Assembly: GCA_015179125.1 (NCBI GenBank)
Contig: WHVA01000512.1
Coordinates: forward strand, 1 to 64,000
Length of the DNA: 64,000 nucleotides
Origin: Gautieria morchelliformis
Lineage: Eukaryota > Basidiomycota > Agaricomycetes > Gomphales > Gomphaceae
Reading direction: 5' to 3'
The notes under the pieces were generated by a model that searched no databases, had not been told where the DNA came from, and saw nothing but the letters and a program-made list of their open reading frames with translations. This document shows, piece by piece, positions 33,000-44,493 of the stretch. The stretch's first letter is position 1. Each line of letters opens with the position of its first letter. The position numbers were made by a program, and so were the translations under genes.

Positions 33000-35900
33000 T
33001 GCAGTACAGTATACTTATTGCAATTAGCCTTGCCGTGGATAACTGAGGTGCGTCGGGATGTCATCCAGAGCGAGTGGGGATGCTGTAGACGCAAACAGAT
33101 CCATGCAGGGTATACTTAAACTCATCAATGACAGCGCAGCGCCGGGCAGGGGACAGGGAAATGGGCGTATATCATAGATTGGATGTTATACTGGCAGGCG
33201 CGCTGAGCCATGGTGCCTGGCGAGCAGACATGAGATCGGAACGTTACGACAGCACTTAGGGATGTCGACGGGCCGTTCAGAGCGAAAGACCAGGAACTCT
33301 GCAGGTATTTGTTGGTGACTCGAGCGCCGAGGCCCGCCAACTGATGTGATGGCGTATACATAGAACTTATGACTTAGCCATAGGCAGCTGTAGCAGATGA
33401 CGCGCTGAGCGTCTGCGTGGGTATGGCAGAGCAGGTTTCTCAGAGCAAGTTCGGCGTCTGGACATGGCAGCTGGAGAGTCGGTACCGAGCCTGAGGCGTC
33501 TACGGCTTGCTAGCGCCGGTGCGCCGTGGGCACACATCACAAGTACATCATCTAAATCCATCTTAGACTCACAATAACACAATAAGTATGCTACATCATA
33601 ATACGTAACATCGATCACCCCATCAGCTCAGTCGGACGTCCAGCCTGCGAGTCTACCGAGGGAGACTCTGAGACTGAGTTAGCCATACAGCATATACGGG
33701 ACTTATAATGGTACTGCACCGCCGGGGATCCTACCAGAACTGCAGTACATCCGACTTCTCCTCTTAGATGAGCTCGATACGAGCCATGAGTGGACATCAG
33801 AATAGTGGTGCGAACCGACCTCGCTCGATATACACAGTCCAGTTGATAAGTATACCAGCACAGTCTGCTTGATATAAGTCGACGGTCCGCCTGATACATA
33901 TATCGCGTATGCCTGTATGCCATGCAGGCATATATATGTTAGATTTGACTTCGCCGGATAGCCCATATGACAGGGGGAGCTCAGAGCTTAGACGAGGTGA
34001 GGTGAGAGACGGTTATGGATGACCCGTGGAAGGATGATTAACATAGCTCAGTTAGGTTATATACAATTTCGTGGGCTGCCTCACGTCGCGCCGTAGAAAA
34101 AAATCGACCGGGCGTCACCTCGAAATAAAATTTAGTACGCGGCGCCTCACCCCGCGGATCCAGAGCGAAGAAAAGATGCTGCATCGAATGCAGGGAGAAT
34201 TTACAATGCGGGCAATCATGGCACGGGCGCGTAGGGGAGGTGCTTCGGGACGTAACCCAATGGGTGGAAGCTGATCATAGTCGTTCCAGTAATCACTCGC
34301 TGCCAGGCAGAGTACAGCGCATGGACCGTGATCTCAACTATGGGAAAAGCCATGCAATGGGGTCCTGGACCACACTGCAGAGATCTGCCCATAGCTGGGT
34401 CATCAGATCCACCGAGTTGATACTCTGCTTGGATTAAGTGCCACATGACTAACCTAGCTTCTAAAGTTCTTCAGTCCACATGTCTTCTTCGGTTACGCGT
34501 GCAACGACCAACGCCAACGCGCCACACCACGAGCTCGTGCGTCTGCCTCAAAACTGGCGTGGCGGTGCCAGAAACCGGGTGGAGGATCGGGCTCCGGCGA
34601 CGGTATCACGTGCTGAGCGCTGGCTGGTGCATAATAACATAGTTACTAGGCGTCTGGGGTTAGGAGAGGGCAGGCTCGTAGGTCAGGAAACCAAGTGAGG
34701 GCCTAGGAGAACCGCGCGAGCGCTCGGGCATGGGCGCTGCCAATGTGCATCAACGCATTAAGTTGGAGATACAGTACAGAGCTGCATACGGTACGTACCG
34801 GTTCGAATATATGGAGATACCATGACAAGCACCTGAGTTGTCCAAGTGTAAATTCGGAATCAACAGGCTGGGTGGCCGTAGATCCATATAACGTTAACCG
34901 AGACAAGATGTGGTATATGGAGCGATGGATAAGTATGGAACTTGATAGTTGAATGCCGGAGTGAAAAATGCCTTGTTTAGGCATGGACCTGGGCCAAAGC
35001 TCGAGATCAAGTCTAGATTAGGTTTGACAATTGAAGACCGGGCATGGACCTTGAATACAGTATACCCTGAAGCTGAAGACCGCGAGGGACAGCGTACGTG
35101 GGCGGGTGTGAGCCTGCTCCGCTGTGTGCGTCACTGAGCATGTCGTCTGATAGAGGAATGAATAGGATCGCCAATACGGGCGTCTATTGTGACCAGTGGG
35201 TCACATTTAGGTTTGATATACTGCTGCTTCCAACAGACCACAGGACTAGGACAGCTGTGATATAGCTGCTGGCACGGGGCTCCTGAACTTCGACTGACCT
35301 GGCCGGGAGCTTCCGCTAATTTGGTGTGTCGCTCGCAGTGCATGATGGTTGATATACGTTGATATACGACAAGAACCACGATCCACACGTCATGAACAGC
35401 GAACCCTGGGGCTTTAGGATTAAGGTTGCACCTGGGTGGCTCTGGTATCTCTATAAATGGACAAGGATCGTCATGATAAGATCAGTGGAGCGTGAGCTTG
35501 AACTGGAATTTTGGAGTCACTTACGCTCTGATGGACATCGATGTGCTGCGTAGCGTTGGGTCAGGCTTGGCCGCAGGATCGGCGGCGTCATCATGTCTCC
35601 ATTCAAATTCGAGCCGGTAAATATACTTAGGTATGTATGGTCATTCTACTCAAACGTAGCGTTATTTCACAAGCTCTGCATTGTGTGCTCTGCAAGCTTT
35701 ATGGCCTCGATCTGTGGTTACGGTTACTGGCATACGGCCACTCGAGCACAGATGCCGCTCAGCGCTTAGCGCAGCAATTGGCGCTCGGCTTGGTAATAGA
35801 CACACCACAAGGATAGTTATTGCAGTGTTGGTGGGGTCATTGTCCAGTGACCACACCAACACTGCATATGCGATATGTCGGGCACCAAGACGTGATCCAC

Positions 35901-38900
35901 CAGGGCCATGACAGTTGATCTGGCACATAAATTTTACTAATGCACAGCACTCTTTTTGATGCGACTCGGGTTTGTTTTTCAGGTTGTCTGCTGTCCACCT
36001 CAGGCCTCACGTCCTGGATCGCTGTGCGGCCCGGTACGCCAACGTTAACCTAGATGCTATGGCCGTACGACGTTATATGCACTGCCACCGACACCACCTC
36101 AATGTACATGCATATGCACAGTCTAGTCCCCGCGCGGGGTTGGTCTCGATGCCGGTGTTTTATTAGAGGTACCGCCTCTACATCAGGAGTCAGGCCTCAG
36201 GGCCCTTTGCTTGGGTGTGGGGTTATTGGCCTAAGCTAAGCCCTGGGGCTTTGCAAGTTATCTGCGCTCGGAGAAGTTTGCGTGGGGGGTTATTACCTCG
36301 GCGGTTAAATGTCCGGTGAAGGAGTTACTAGTTATCTCGTGCCCCGTATGCGTCATTGATATATTTCTGTCCTTCTGACCTGCGAACTGCGTCTTGCGGG
36401 ATGCGGGGCGGGACGCATGAGCCGGAGCATTACGAATATTTAAAGTCTTACCGTACTTATGTAGGCTCACAACAGGCATGTCGGAGCTTATGCTGTCCGT
36501 CCCGTCCCGAGTATCTTAGCCTTCCTGTCCTCTCCGAAGGATGGACGGATGTACAGACGGAGGGGTGAATGTACGTATGGCTGGATATATCAGGCGTTGT
36601 CCGTTAAAATCGCTTGTACTAATGGAGGAGATCATCCACCGGCTTTACATTGTCAAAAGAACATGTTCGCCATATTGTTACCAGTCGACAATTAAGTAAA
36701 CAGGAACTGAGGACAGAAGGTACAGGTGAGAAAATGAGAATCAGGCCACAATACGTCGCCTGACCTATAGGAATAAAAAGCACAGGACAATACGCCGGAA
36801 CTTGAATTTTGATACAAAACACAGGATCATGTTACACGATCCAGGCATGAAACAGACGCACGAAACCTGATGATACGACACAAAAGAGAGAACACGACAC
36901 AAGAAAGAAAAACTTCATGATCCGACTCGCAATATTGGTGGCGAGTATGCATCAGACTTAGTTGCACTGATGCTTCGCGGAAGCAGGACTTATCTGTCCT
37001 TCATACTATGTACTTACGGCGATACTAACCCTTACAACGAAGACCCTCATTCACGGCGAATCCAGATAACACATACTAACTAACGATCATAAGTAACAGA
37101 ATACCACGATCGGTTCTACGAGCACCCCCTCGTTCCAATAAGACGATTATCACACATGGGGATATACCAGCACATCTTATAAGTTGTAGACGTGGCTGCA
37201 ATCGCTCTCTCAGGCCCAGCTTGCGGTGACTTCGAATTCGAGGCTTCGCGCTGCGCATTCCCAGTGCTCTGTACGTGCTAGACCCGCAGATCCGAGAAAA
37301 TGGCAGTGATTCGAGAATAGACAACCTTGCTTAAGACCACCCTGATTCAGGCTGCTTATAGTAGTCTATTCTCAATTAGATTTTCGTGGCTCGTGGCTTG
37401 TGCGGTCCGCGGCTCCAGACTCTCAGGCTCGGCCAGCGCTGAGGTATAAGAATGTTCTGCGTCTATCATGATTCAGCGTCAGCCTGAGAAAATGTATACG
37501 AGGCAAATAAAACATGCGCAGCCGAATATTTTCCCAGGCGTTTCATCGCATCTGAATTACATTGCCGACAGCGGTACTGGACGAGAGAAGGTATGCAGCC
37601 ACCTACTGCATTGTAAATATATATACTAAACCTAATTGCCTGGGCCATCTTGTAGGGGGTTCTTAGGGGGTCCTATGCAAGAGATCGACAGGGGCGGGAG
37701 CCGAGCTCAGCGCAGACGGCGGAACGCAACCAGGCTACGTAGCATAGCGGAAATAGTATGAGGTGGGGATCGGGTGAGGGCACGCGCAGAGGTTTATATA
37801 TCTGTGCATCAGGCAGAATAAACCGTATACAGAGTGTCGTCATAGTATGGTTGAACGCAGACGAGGATCATTACGCGGAGCGTGATATTGCAACGCAGTC
37901 GTTGCCTTACTGTATGCTCACAGTGTGAGGGGGCATTACATAAGAGGTGGCCCGGATGACTCATGAAAGCGTCGTCATCATCTCGCCGTTCGACTTTCGA
38001 GACGTGTCCCATCACTGCAGCTTGCCAACTTAGGTATTCCGAGAGACTCAGGCATTACACAAGCATAGCTCCTGCTGGAACCCACTCTCCTACCCCGGAG
38101 ACATTAATACTTACCATCTGCGGAGCCTCTTCGGAGGCACTCTTAACAAATTTGTTCGAACCTGAGATCTAGAACCTCGGTATCAGTCACTCAGTGACTC
38201 TGTTCGGTATAGTTCAGACACGAGAGTTCACCTATGACGAACAATTACTGAATGCGTCGCAGTGCTATGATAGGTTATGATATCGATGGACTTAACCCGA
38301 TGTGTATTCTGACCACGGATTTTCCTACTGCCTGGCCCCGGTTCGAGTACTTACTTGTGGTTAGAATAACGAGAAGCCCAGTTAAGTCCCTATAACCGTT
38401 ACGTATAAGCCTAACTATGTTTTCCAGTGATGATGGAACAAGTGATGGGATGCTGAAGCACATGCACTCCGGCGGTTTGACCTCGCCTATAAGAGTACTT
38501 GAAACACGCGACTCGTGCGAGGAGCTACTACAATCAGAATCCAGGCTCTCATTCTCGGGCCCCTGTAGTGCGGTTCAGTCTCGCGTCGCACAGAGACATG
38601 CGGTCTATGCCCGATTGCAAATCGCTACATCATAAACCCCGGTGGTAAAGCACCCCGCGCATACACCCTTATACGGAGATGGTCAGAACATTGTAAGGCC
38701 AGGATATGTTGGCGTTTGTGGCAAAGTTGATAACAAAGCGTCAAATAACTTTAAGCAGATAATCAGGGGGAAGAATTCATATTTAGGACCTTACTGTTTT
38801 GCAGTACTACCACCACCTCGATCAAATTTAGTATACGGGAGGCTATAGCCTATAATACATAAGTACCCCCTTCAGCCTTGTCAAAGTGCGAGGACTTAGG

Positions 38901-40162
38901 AGGCCGCGTATACTCGGTGTGGCTCTACTCGGGAGAGGAGGGGCAAGGCTATGTTACATTCAAGCCCACTCCAGGTGAATGTGAGGCGCACGGCACGAAA
39001 ACTAAGGGCGGCAGGACGTAGTTTCCCTCCGATGCATCATACTCCCATTGCCGACGCGTCGCCCGACCGACGTCTGATGCCACGGCGCTGTGGGACCTTC
39101 CATTGTGATTGGGGAGTTAGAGACTGCGCTGAGCGAGACACATGCTGGGGCTCCGACGGGCGATGCGCTGGGGCTGATGCGTCGCGACGCTGCGCTAGTG
39201 AAGAGCCCGTCCGACCGGGCTCCGAGTCGTACTCTTTTCAAATGACAATTTCGCCAAGGGAGGTGCTGTATGTCACGTAATCGAATTATCTGAGATTCCA
39301 AGACGGGATTACAAACGCACCCTGAGGCCTGAGTCACTGGCTAGACCGAGTTGGGGTCGTTAACCCCTTCGACACAGGTAAGTTATGGCGATGTGTGGTG
39401 CACTGGCCTGACGTTTACTGTAAGTACTCTCGGGGGTAGTCGAGAGAGTTACTACATGCTATACCAGGCGCTGCTGCGCTTGCAGGTCACAATACGAATT
39501 GGGTCATTTCTTCATTAGGTCAATTATGTCATCCCATCACGCGAGCTATTGAATGTGGCGATGCAAAGAGATTACATAAGACTGATGTGATGCTTGATAG
39601 ACGAGCAGAGGTTCAAAATCGTCGTGAGGAGGCTGGATGAGTTAGTGCACGGTGAGCGCTACAATGAATCACCAGCATCTGATGCAACTGTTCCTCTCAG
39701 AGCTATACTTAACGAAAAGTTTACACAGACTTGACTGAATAGCCCAGAACTTATCATTCTACGCATGATGGGACCCCTCGGACTTTGCTTTCTGTGGAAC
39801 ATGAAACACGCGCCGTGCTCGACGGCCAAAATATTATTTGTGTGGAAGTTAACCTCTAACATCCGATCTCTGACCACCAATGCATCTGCGAACCTGTGCT
39901 TTGCTCACCTCTGTGGTTTACCCGGCGTACACCACCAAGAGAAATCTGGCAAGGTCGATAGTCACGGTGAAAGGTAGTTGGTTCACCTGAGGAAGAAGAA
40001 AGCGCTAGAGTGGAGTGGTCTATTTCACGTCGCTCATTTTCTAGAGATGAAGTGATATACACGACTGACGGTCATTTTTTCACCTATACATTGTTCGCTC
40101 ACAGAGCTGCAATCTGAACCACCCCACATATATGCTCATATCCCGCCTACTGCCACCCTCGC
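33000..40162. other. Gene-poor region of about 7 kb
   Basis: No reading frame above about 110 codons has a recognisable motif on either strand, and no chain of exons could be built. Base composition drops back to near 48 percent GC. It looks like decayed intergenic or old repeat DNA. No tRNA or rRNA signature was seen. Confidence 0.5.
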
Positions 40163-40844
40163 ATGGGCTTCCAACTCAACAACTCGCAAACCCTATTTTC
40201 CCTCCACCCAAAGCTCCCATTCCCAACCTCTCTACGCAGGACCCATTCGTCACCATCGGACAGAGCCTCGGATAAACTGTGCATTGGTGGTATGTGTAAG
40301 GTTGCGTGAGTAGCCTTACCACTTCCCGCACTGTCCTCACCCTTCCACTTCAAATTGCGAGAACTCGCAGTGACTGGGCGAGCGAGATGGCGTGGCACTG
40401 AGGTGGAGGCGACATTGTGCGGGGATCCAGATACTCTGCATGCACAGTCTATTCAACGACTCTCCCCAAAAGAACCCAAATTGTGTTGCATAAATTTGCG
40501 AATCCATCGTCGGACAGTATAATATGTGCAAGTATACGGCTGAACTCAGCATTCATTGTCCTACCCAAACGCATCCGAGCACGTCTTGAGGACGACCTTC
40601 AGCAGTTTCATGGATATTTCTTACTCTATGGTCGGTTCAAAGACAGGCAAGCAATACCCCGGGCTGCGTCTGAAGACTCCAAGAATATTTGCCTTTCCGC
40701 TGGACCTTTTTCTCGAAATGGTAATTTGTGCTGTTGTTTTGTAATTCCACCAAGTTCCTGGTGCGCCCGATGGTCTGGCTTAATCAGCGGGACGGGCTTC
40801 ATCTTCGTTCTTTTGTGGCACAGGCATGTCCGCGTTCATGTTAG
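40163..40844 (+). CDS. Possible small spliced gene, function unknown
   Basis: From ATG 40163 an open frame reads MGFQLNNSQTLFSLHPKLPF...RRTHSS, which resembles a mitochondrial presequence, to a GTATGT donor at 40290. An acceptor before 40372 continues into VTGRARWRGTEVEATLCGDP...LRIHRR. The rest could run through HSLSYPNASEHVLRTTFSSF...FAFPLDLFLEM and FLVRPMVWLNQRDGLHLRSF to TAG 40844, but this needs two introns of only about 33 nt. An alternative frame (IVLPKRIRARLEDDLQQFHG) is also open. The family is not recognised. It might even be 5' material of the NAD kinase next to it. Confidence 0.3.
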
Positions 40845-40963
40845 CGACTGCAAGGGCGAATTCAAGGCCTAGGGTGTCGTGCGTCGCTCGGAGATACGTC
40901 ACGAGAATTTCGTGAGTTCCTACGCGACTCGGAAGGTTGGTCTGCTGCAGTGATTCATCTTCC

Positions 40964-42289
40964 ATGGAAGCCAGGTCGCCCCCAAGATGCATGTTGTTCG
41001 TGAGTAAGAAACGAGACCCAATGGTCGCTGAAGCACTAGTGTCTGTCATAAAGTGCTTTTTTTTCGATTGTAAATGGGAATTGCCACTGAAAAATCAACG
41101 TCACAAGACACATTCGCGCGACCTACCCCACCACACGCATGTTCCATGATGTAGATGGGAACTCATCGTCCCCCGAGTCTGAGTCTGCACAACCTGGCCT
41201 CCAAGGCACAAGAGATGGTGTCACGATAGAACCCTGGTCGTCACACTCGAATGTCCCCGTCGACCTCGTGGTGACTCTTGGAGGGGACGGGACGATTCTG
41301 CACGCATCGAGTCTATTTAGGACAGGACCCGTACCACCGGTTTTGAGTTTTTCCATGGGGACGCTTGGGTTCCTACTTCCATTTCGTGTGTCTATTATTT
41401 CCTCTTTGGTTTTAATGGCATTTCTTTCTCGATTCTAAGGTATTCTCACTACCTAGACGTACATGATTTTCGTGAGGCCATTCAAGATATATACCAAGGC
41501 CGAGCAACAGCCTTGGATCGCATGCGGTTATCGTGTACCTTCTATGACGCGCAGGGCGTGGAATTCGGCAGCTGTGGTTCCGTTGGTTAGTAGATCACTT
41601 AAGAGGAACTGGCCTGAATAAGGTGTTTCGAGGCAGGTTGGCAGGTAATGAATGAGATCACGCTGCATAGGGGGCGGAGTCCCCATTTGAACATTGTAGA
41701 TGCATACGTGGACGGTGTACACCTCACCGAGGCATTCGTAAGTTCACCAGTCCCTTGAACATTCCGATAACATAATCTATGTATTACACAAAGTCCGACG
41801 GCTTAATTATCTCGACGCCAACGGGGTCTACGGCATACTCTCTTTCATCCGGAGGACCCATCGTACATCCATCTGTGAAGGCGCTCCTCTTGACCCCAAT
41901 ATGTCCTAGAAGTCTCTCCTTCAGGCCTCTGCTATTCCCGGGCACAAGCCAACTAACTCTCCAAGTGCGTCGTACGCCTATGAATCCAAACCTTCATAAC
42001 CCTAGTCTGACACGAACAGATAAACTCCAAGTCCCGTGCACCCGCAGAGGTCTCGATGGACGGCCAGGAGCCCTCCTCCCGCATCAAGTCACTCTCCCCC
42101 GGCGAGTCTGTGCGGGTACAAATGTCACCATATCCCATACCCTGCATCAGACGGTCATCACTCCCCTCGTCAGAGGGAGAAAATGGAACTCTAGACAACA
42201 GATCTGACGACTGGGTGCGAGATATCAATACGCTTCTGCAGTTCAACGCCACCTTCCGGAATAAAGGAACGCTGCGGCATTCCCGGTGA
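40964..42289 (+). CDS. POS5: NAD(H) kinase, Pos5-like, at least 345 aa
   Basis: Six exons: 40964-41052, 41108-41385, 41457-41585, 41637-41737, 41794-41964, 42020-42289; 1038 nt, phase-checked from the first in-frame ATG. The enzyme phosphorylates NAD or NADH to NADP(H). The family motifs are all present in order: [31 protein letters not shown] (the GGDGT loop), [66 protein letters not shown] and [14 protein letters not shown]. The short N-terminus and the DDWVRDIN...F-N-A-T-F-R ending fit the mitochondrial Pos5 type better than Utr1. The true start is uncertain: upstream exons with a presequence are expected, and the frame at 40163 is a candidate. Overall confidence in the family is high. Confidence 0.9.
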
Positions 42290-44493
42290 CCTCTCTGAAC
42301 TGTGAACATGACGTAGGTGCCCTATGGTGGTATATTTATAAACCATGTGGTGGGACAAAACGATCTCGTATCCTCCGGGACTGCGGGGATAGGTTCAAGC
42401 GTGAAGAAATGAAAGCTAGAGAGGAAAGGGTATATACGGTTTCAGCAGTCATGTGCATCGTGTAGCTATAGCCTCATTCAGTCAATAAAGATTCGAAATG
42501 AAGCAATTGGAGCTCTGCGATGAGGAAGAGAAGCAGCTGACGGATTTCGTCGGTGAGTATGGTCCCGAAAGGCACGGCATAGCAATGGAAAGCGCACCTG
42601 CTGGATGTCCTTGGAGACGGAAAACATGGATGGTGAACGGGAGTTGCTTCGAATCATTTCCGTAAAAGGGCCAATGATATGTTAGTCGGGATCTAGCTTA
42701 TGGGTGGGTTGGGAAGGCGTAGCTAAAGCTGCGGACGTTTCACAAGGGGTTTTTCAGTTCACATTCAGAGTCTGAAATTTGTTCACAGGTATTACGTTTG
42801 AAAGAAGAGAATTTTATGATGGAATATATACCCACATTAAATGGAAAATTTTCTTTATCTTATTCACTTGCATTAATTGTTTTTGCAGTCTTAGGATTGC
42901 TATGAATATAGGCGAACTTGGTCCTCGCACATCAGGCTCATCACCAGCACTGTCTTTCGGTGTATCTCTCTAGTCATACGATGGCGAGAGAGTCCACTCC
43001 ACCCAGAAAAAGCAACTGAAGGAAGCCCGCGAATGGGTTGAATGACAAAATTGTCGCACTTGCAGCATGAGTGGGTGGGTGGGTGGGTTGGCGGGGCGAG
43101 GGCCGCGCCCAATCGAACTGGGAGTAGAGAGCGTGATGACACATGCGAGCGCGAAGCCCACAGGACGGAGTATGTCATGTTAGAGGCTTACATCACGGCC
43201 TCGCCATTATTGCCAATCCTGGCCCACCTCTTTGAGCGGTAACCCCTTGGGTTTCCAATAGCTTTAAAAAGCAGACTGAATGAACACTTATGTGAAGGAG
43301 ATTTTAGCGTCTGTTGGTAAATCAGCAAGGCAATCCAATCGATATAACCAACTTCGTGCCAGGTCGTGCAACTTGTGTAAAGTGGCTGTAAGGTGAAATT
43401 ACACAAAGTAAATACAATCATGTCCAGGAACTTACGGGGTAATAGTCCTGTGCAGACGTATATGTGAAGGATATTCCATTGCTAGCTACGTACGAGATGA
43501 CCGTCGTTGTTTGCAAATGAAGAGTGACGGTCGGGAAGAAAATACAGAAAGTTCAGCAGAGCCTGGTCGGACGCGCTGATTTGCGATCGGCATAGGTATA
43601 AGCGGGAAGGAGCGAAAGAAGGTGGGGGTGAGGGCCCAGCAAGCGTCAAGCAGGCTGAGGGGGAGAGGCGAATATGTCATGAGCCAGCTCGATGTTACTA
43701 AATCATCGGCTTGGTGCGAGAGCTCGTATGTGGCGCCGTATATATACATGCGAGGAAAATCACAGTTATATGCTGGGCAAATGTTGGAGTGCAATCCGCG
43801 TGCTGTCAAAGAACCAAGCAACAAGTGCACACAGTTTGCCAGTAGGTTGAGAATTGGTACAGGAAGGGCGTCTGAAGGTTTCTAGCGTGGTACAGTGCTG
43901 TATCTTGAATGTGTTGCAGGCCGAATTGCAACGTGGTACGTTGCTCTGCAAGGGTTTGAGCAGTTGATTGTCAGAAGCGGCCGGGTGCCCTTGGGTGCTT
44001 TATTATATTTCGCATAGAATCAATTGTTAGCAACACCTTCGTGTCCTGGTGCGCAACTAAGCACGTGCGTTGCTTGTTCGCTACATCGGCGTTGATGTCG
44101 AGTGCTTTGTGACAAATTACAGGCGTGGTTCAAGTTGTTCGAAGGAGGGCGACAGGCGACTGGCCTTGTCATTGCTGTGATGAGCTGGGGTCGGGACCAA
44201 GTTTCCAAGGGATGTCAATCGCTGTTGCCCATTTCAGTGCATTTCACTGGCAGTATGACTATACACCTCTTCAAGTTGTCTCCGAATCTCGACATCATAG
44301 TAGCGATTTTGTCCTCAGAAGCCTAAGCATGAACTTGAAATGTCTTGTAGCACCTCAGACCAGTGGAGATAGTAGTGTCAAAAGTCTTTTGACATCTTGG
44401 TGTCAAAAGCCCTAAAAGTCATACAGTCACAGTCACTCAGGCGTCAGCCAAATACATTGTGTGACATGGCAAACGCTTCCCCAGATCCCTCGA
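42290..44493. other. Intergenic region of 2.2 kb
   Basis: No supported gene. A short ATG frame at 42498 (MKQLELCDEEEKQLTDF) ends at a possible donor but could not be extended. A G-quadruplex-type run lies at 43073-43087 and a small GTCAAAA/TTTTGAC hairpin near 44375. Confidence 0.5.
43073..43087 (+). other. G-quadruplex motif (GGGT)4
   Basis: Four GGG runs, each separated by a single T, followed by TTGGCGGGGCGAGGG. This meets the usual pattern of a tight parallel G-quadruplex on the plus strand. Confidence 0.75.

Noticed and set aside
40780-41049. Minus-strand frame of 89 codons antisense to the NAD(H) kinase start
   Set aside because: It overlaps the conserved kinase exon on the other strand and has no family match.
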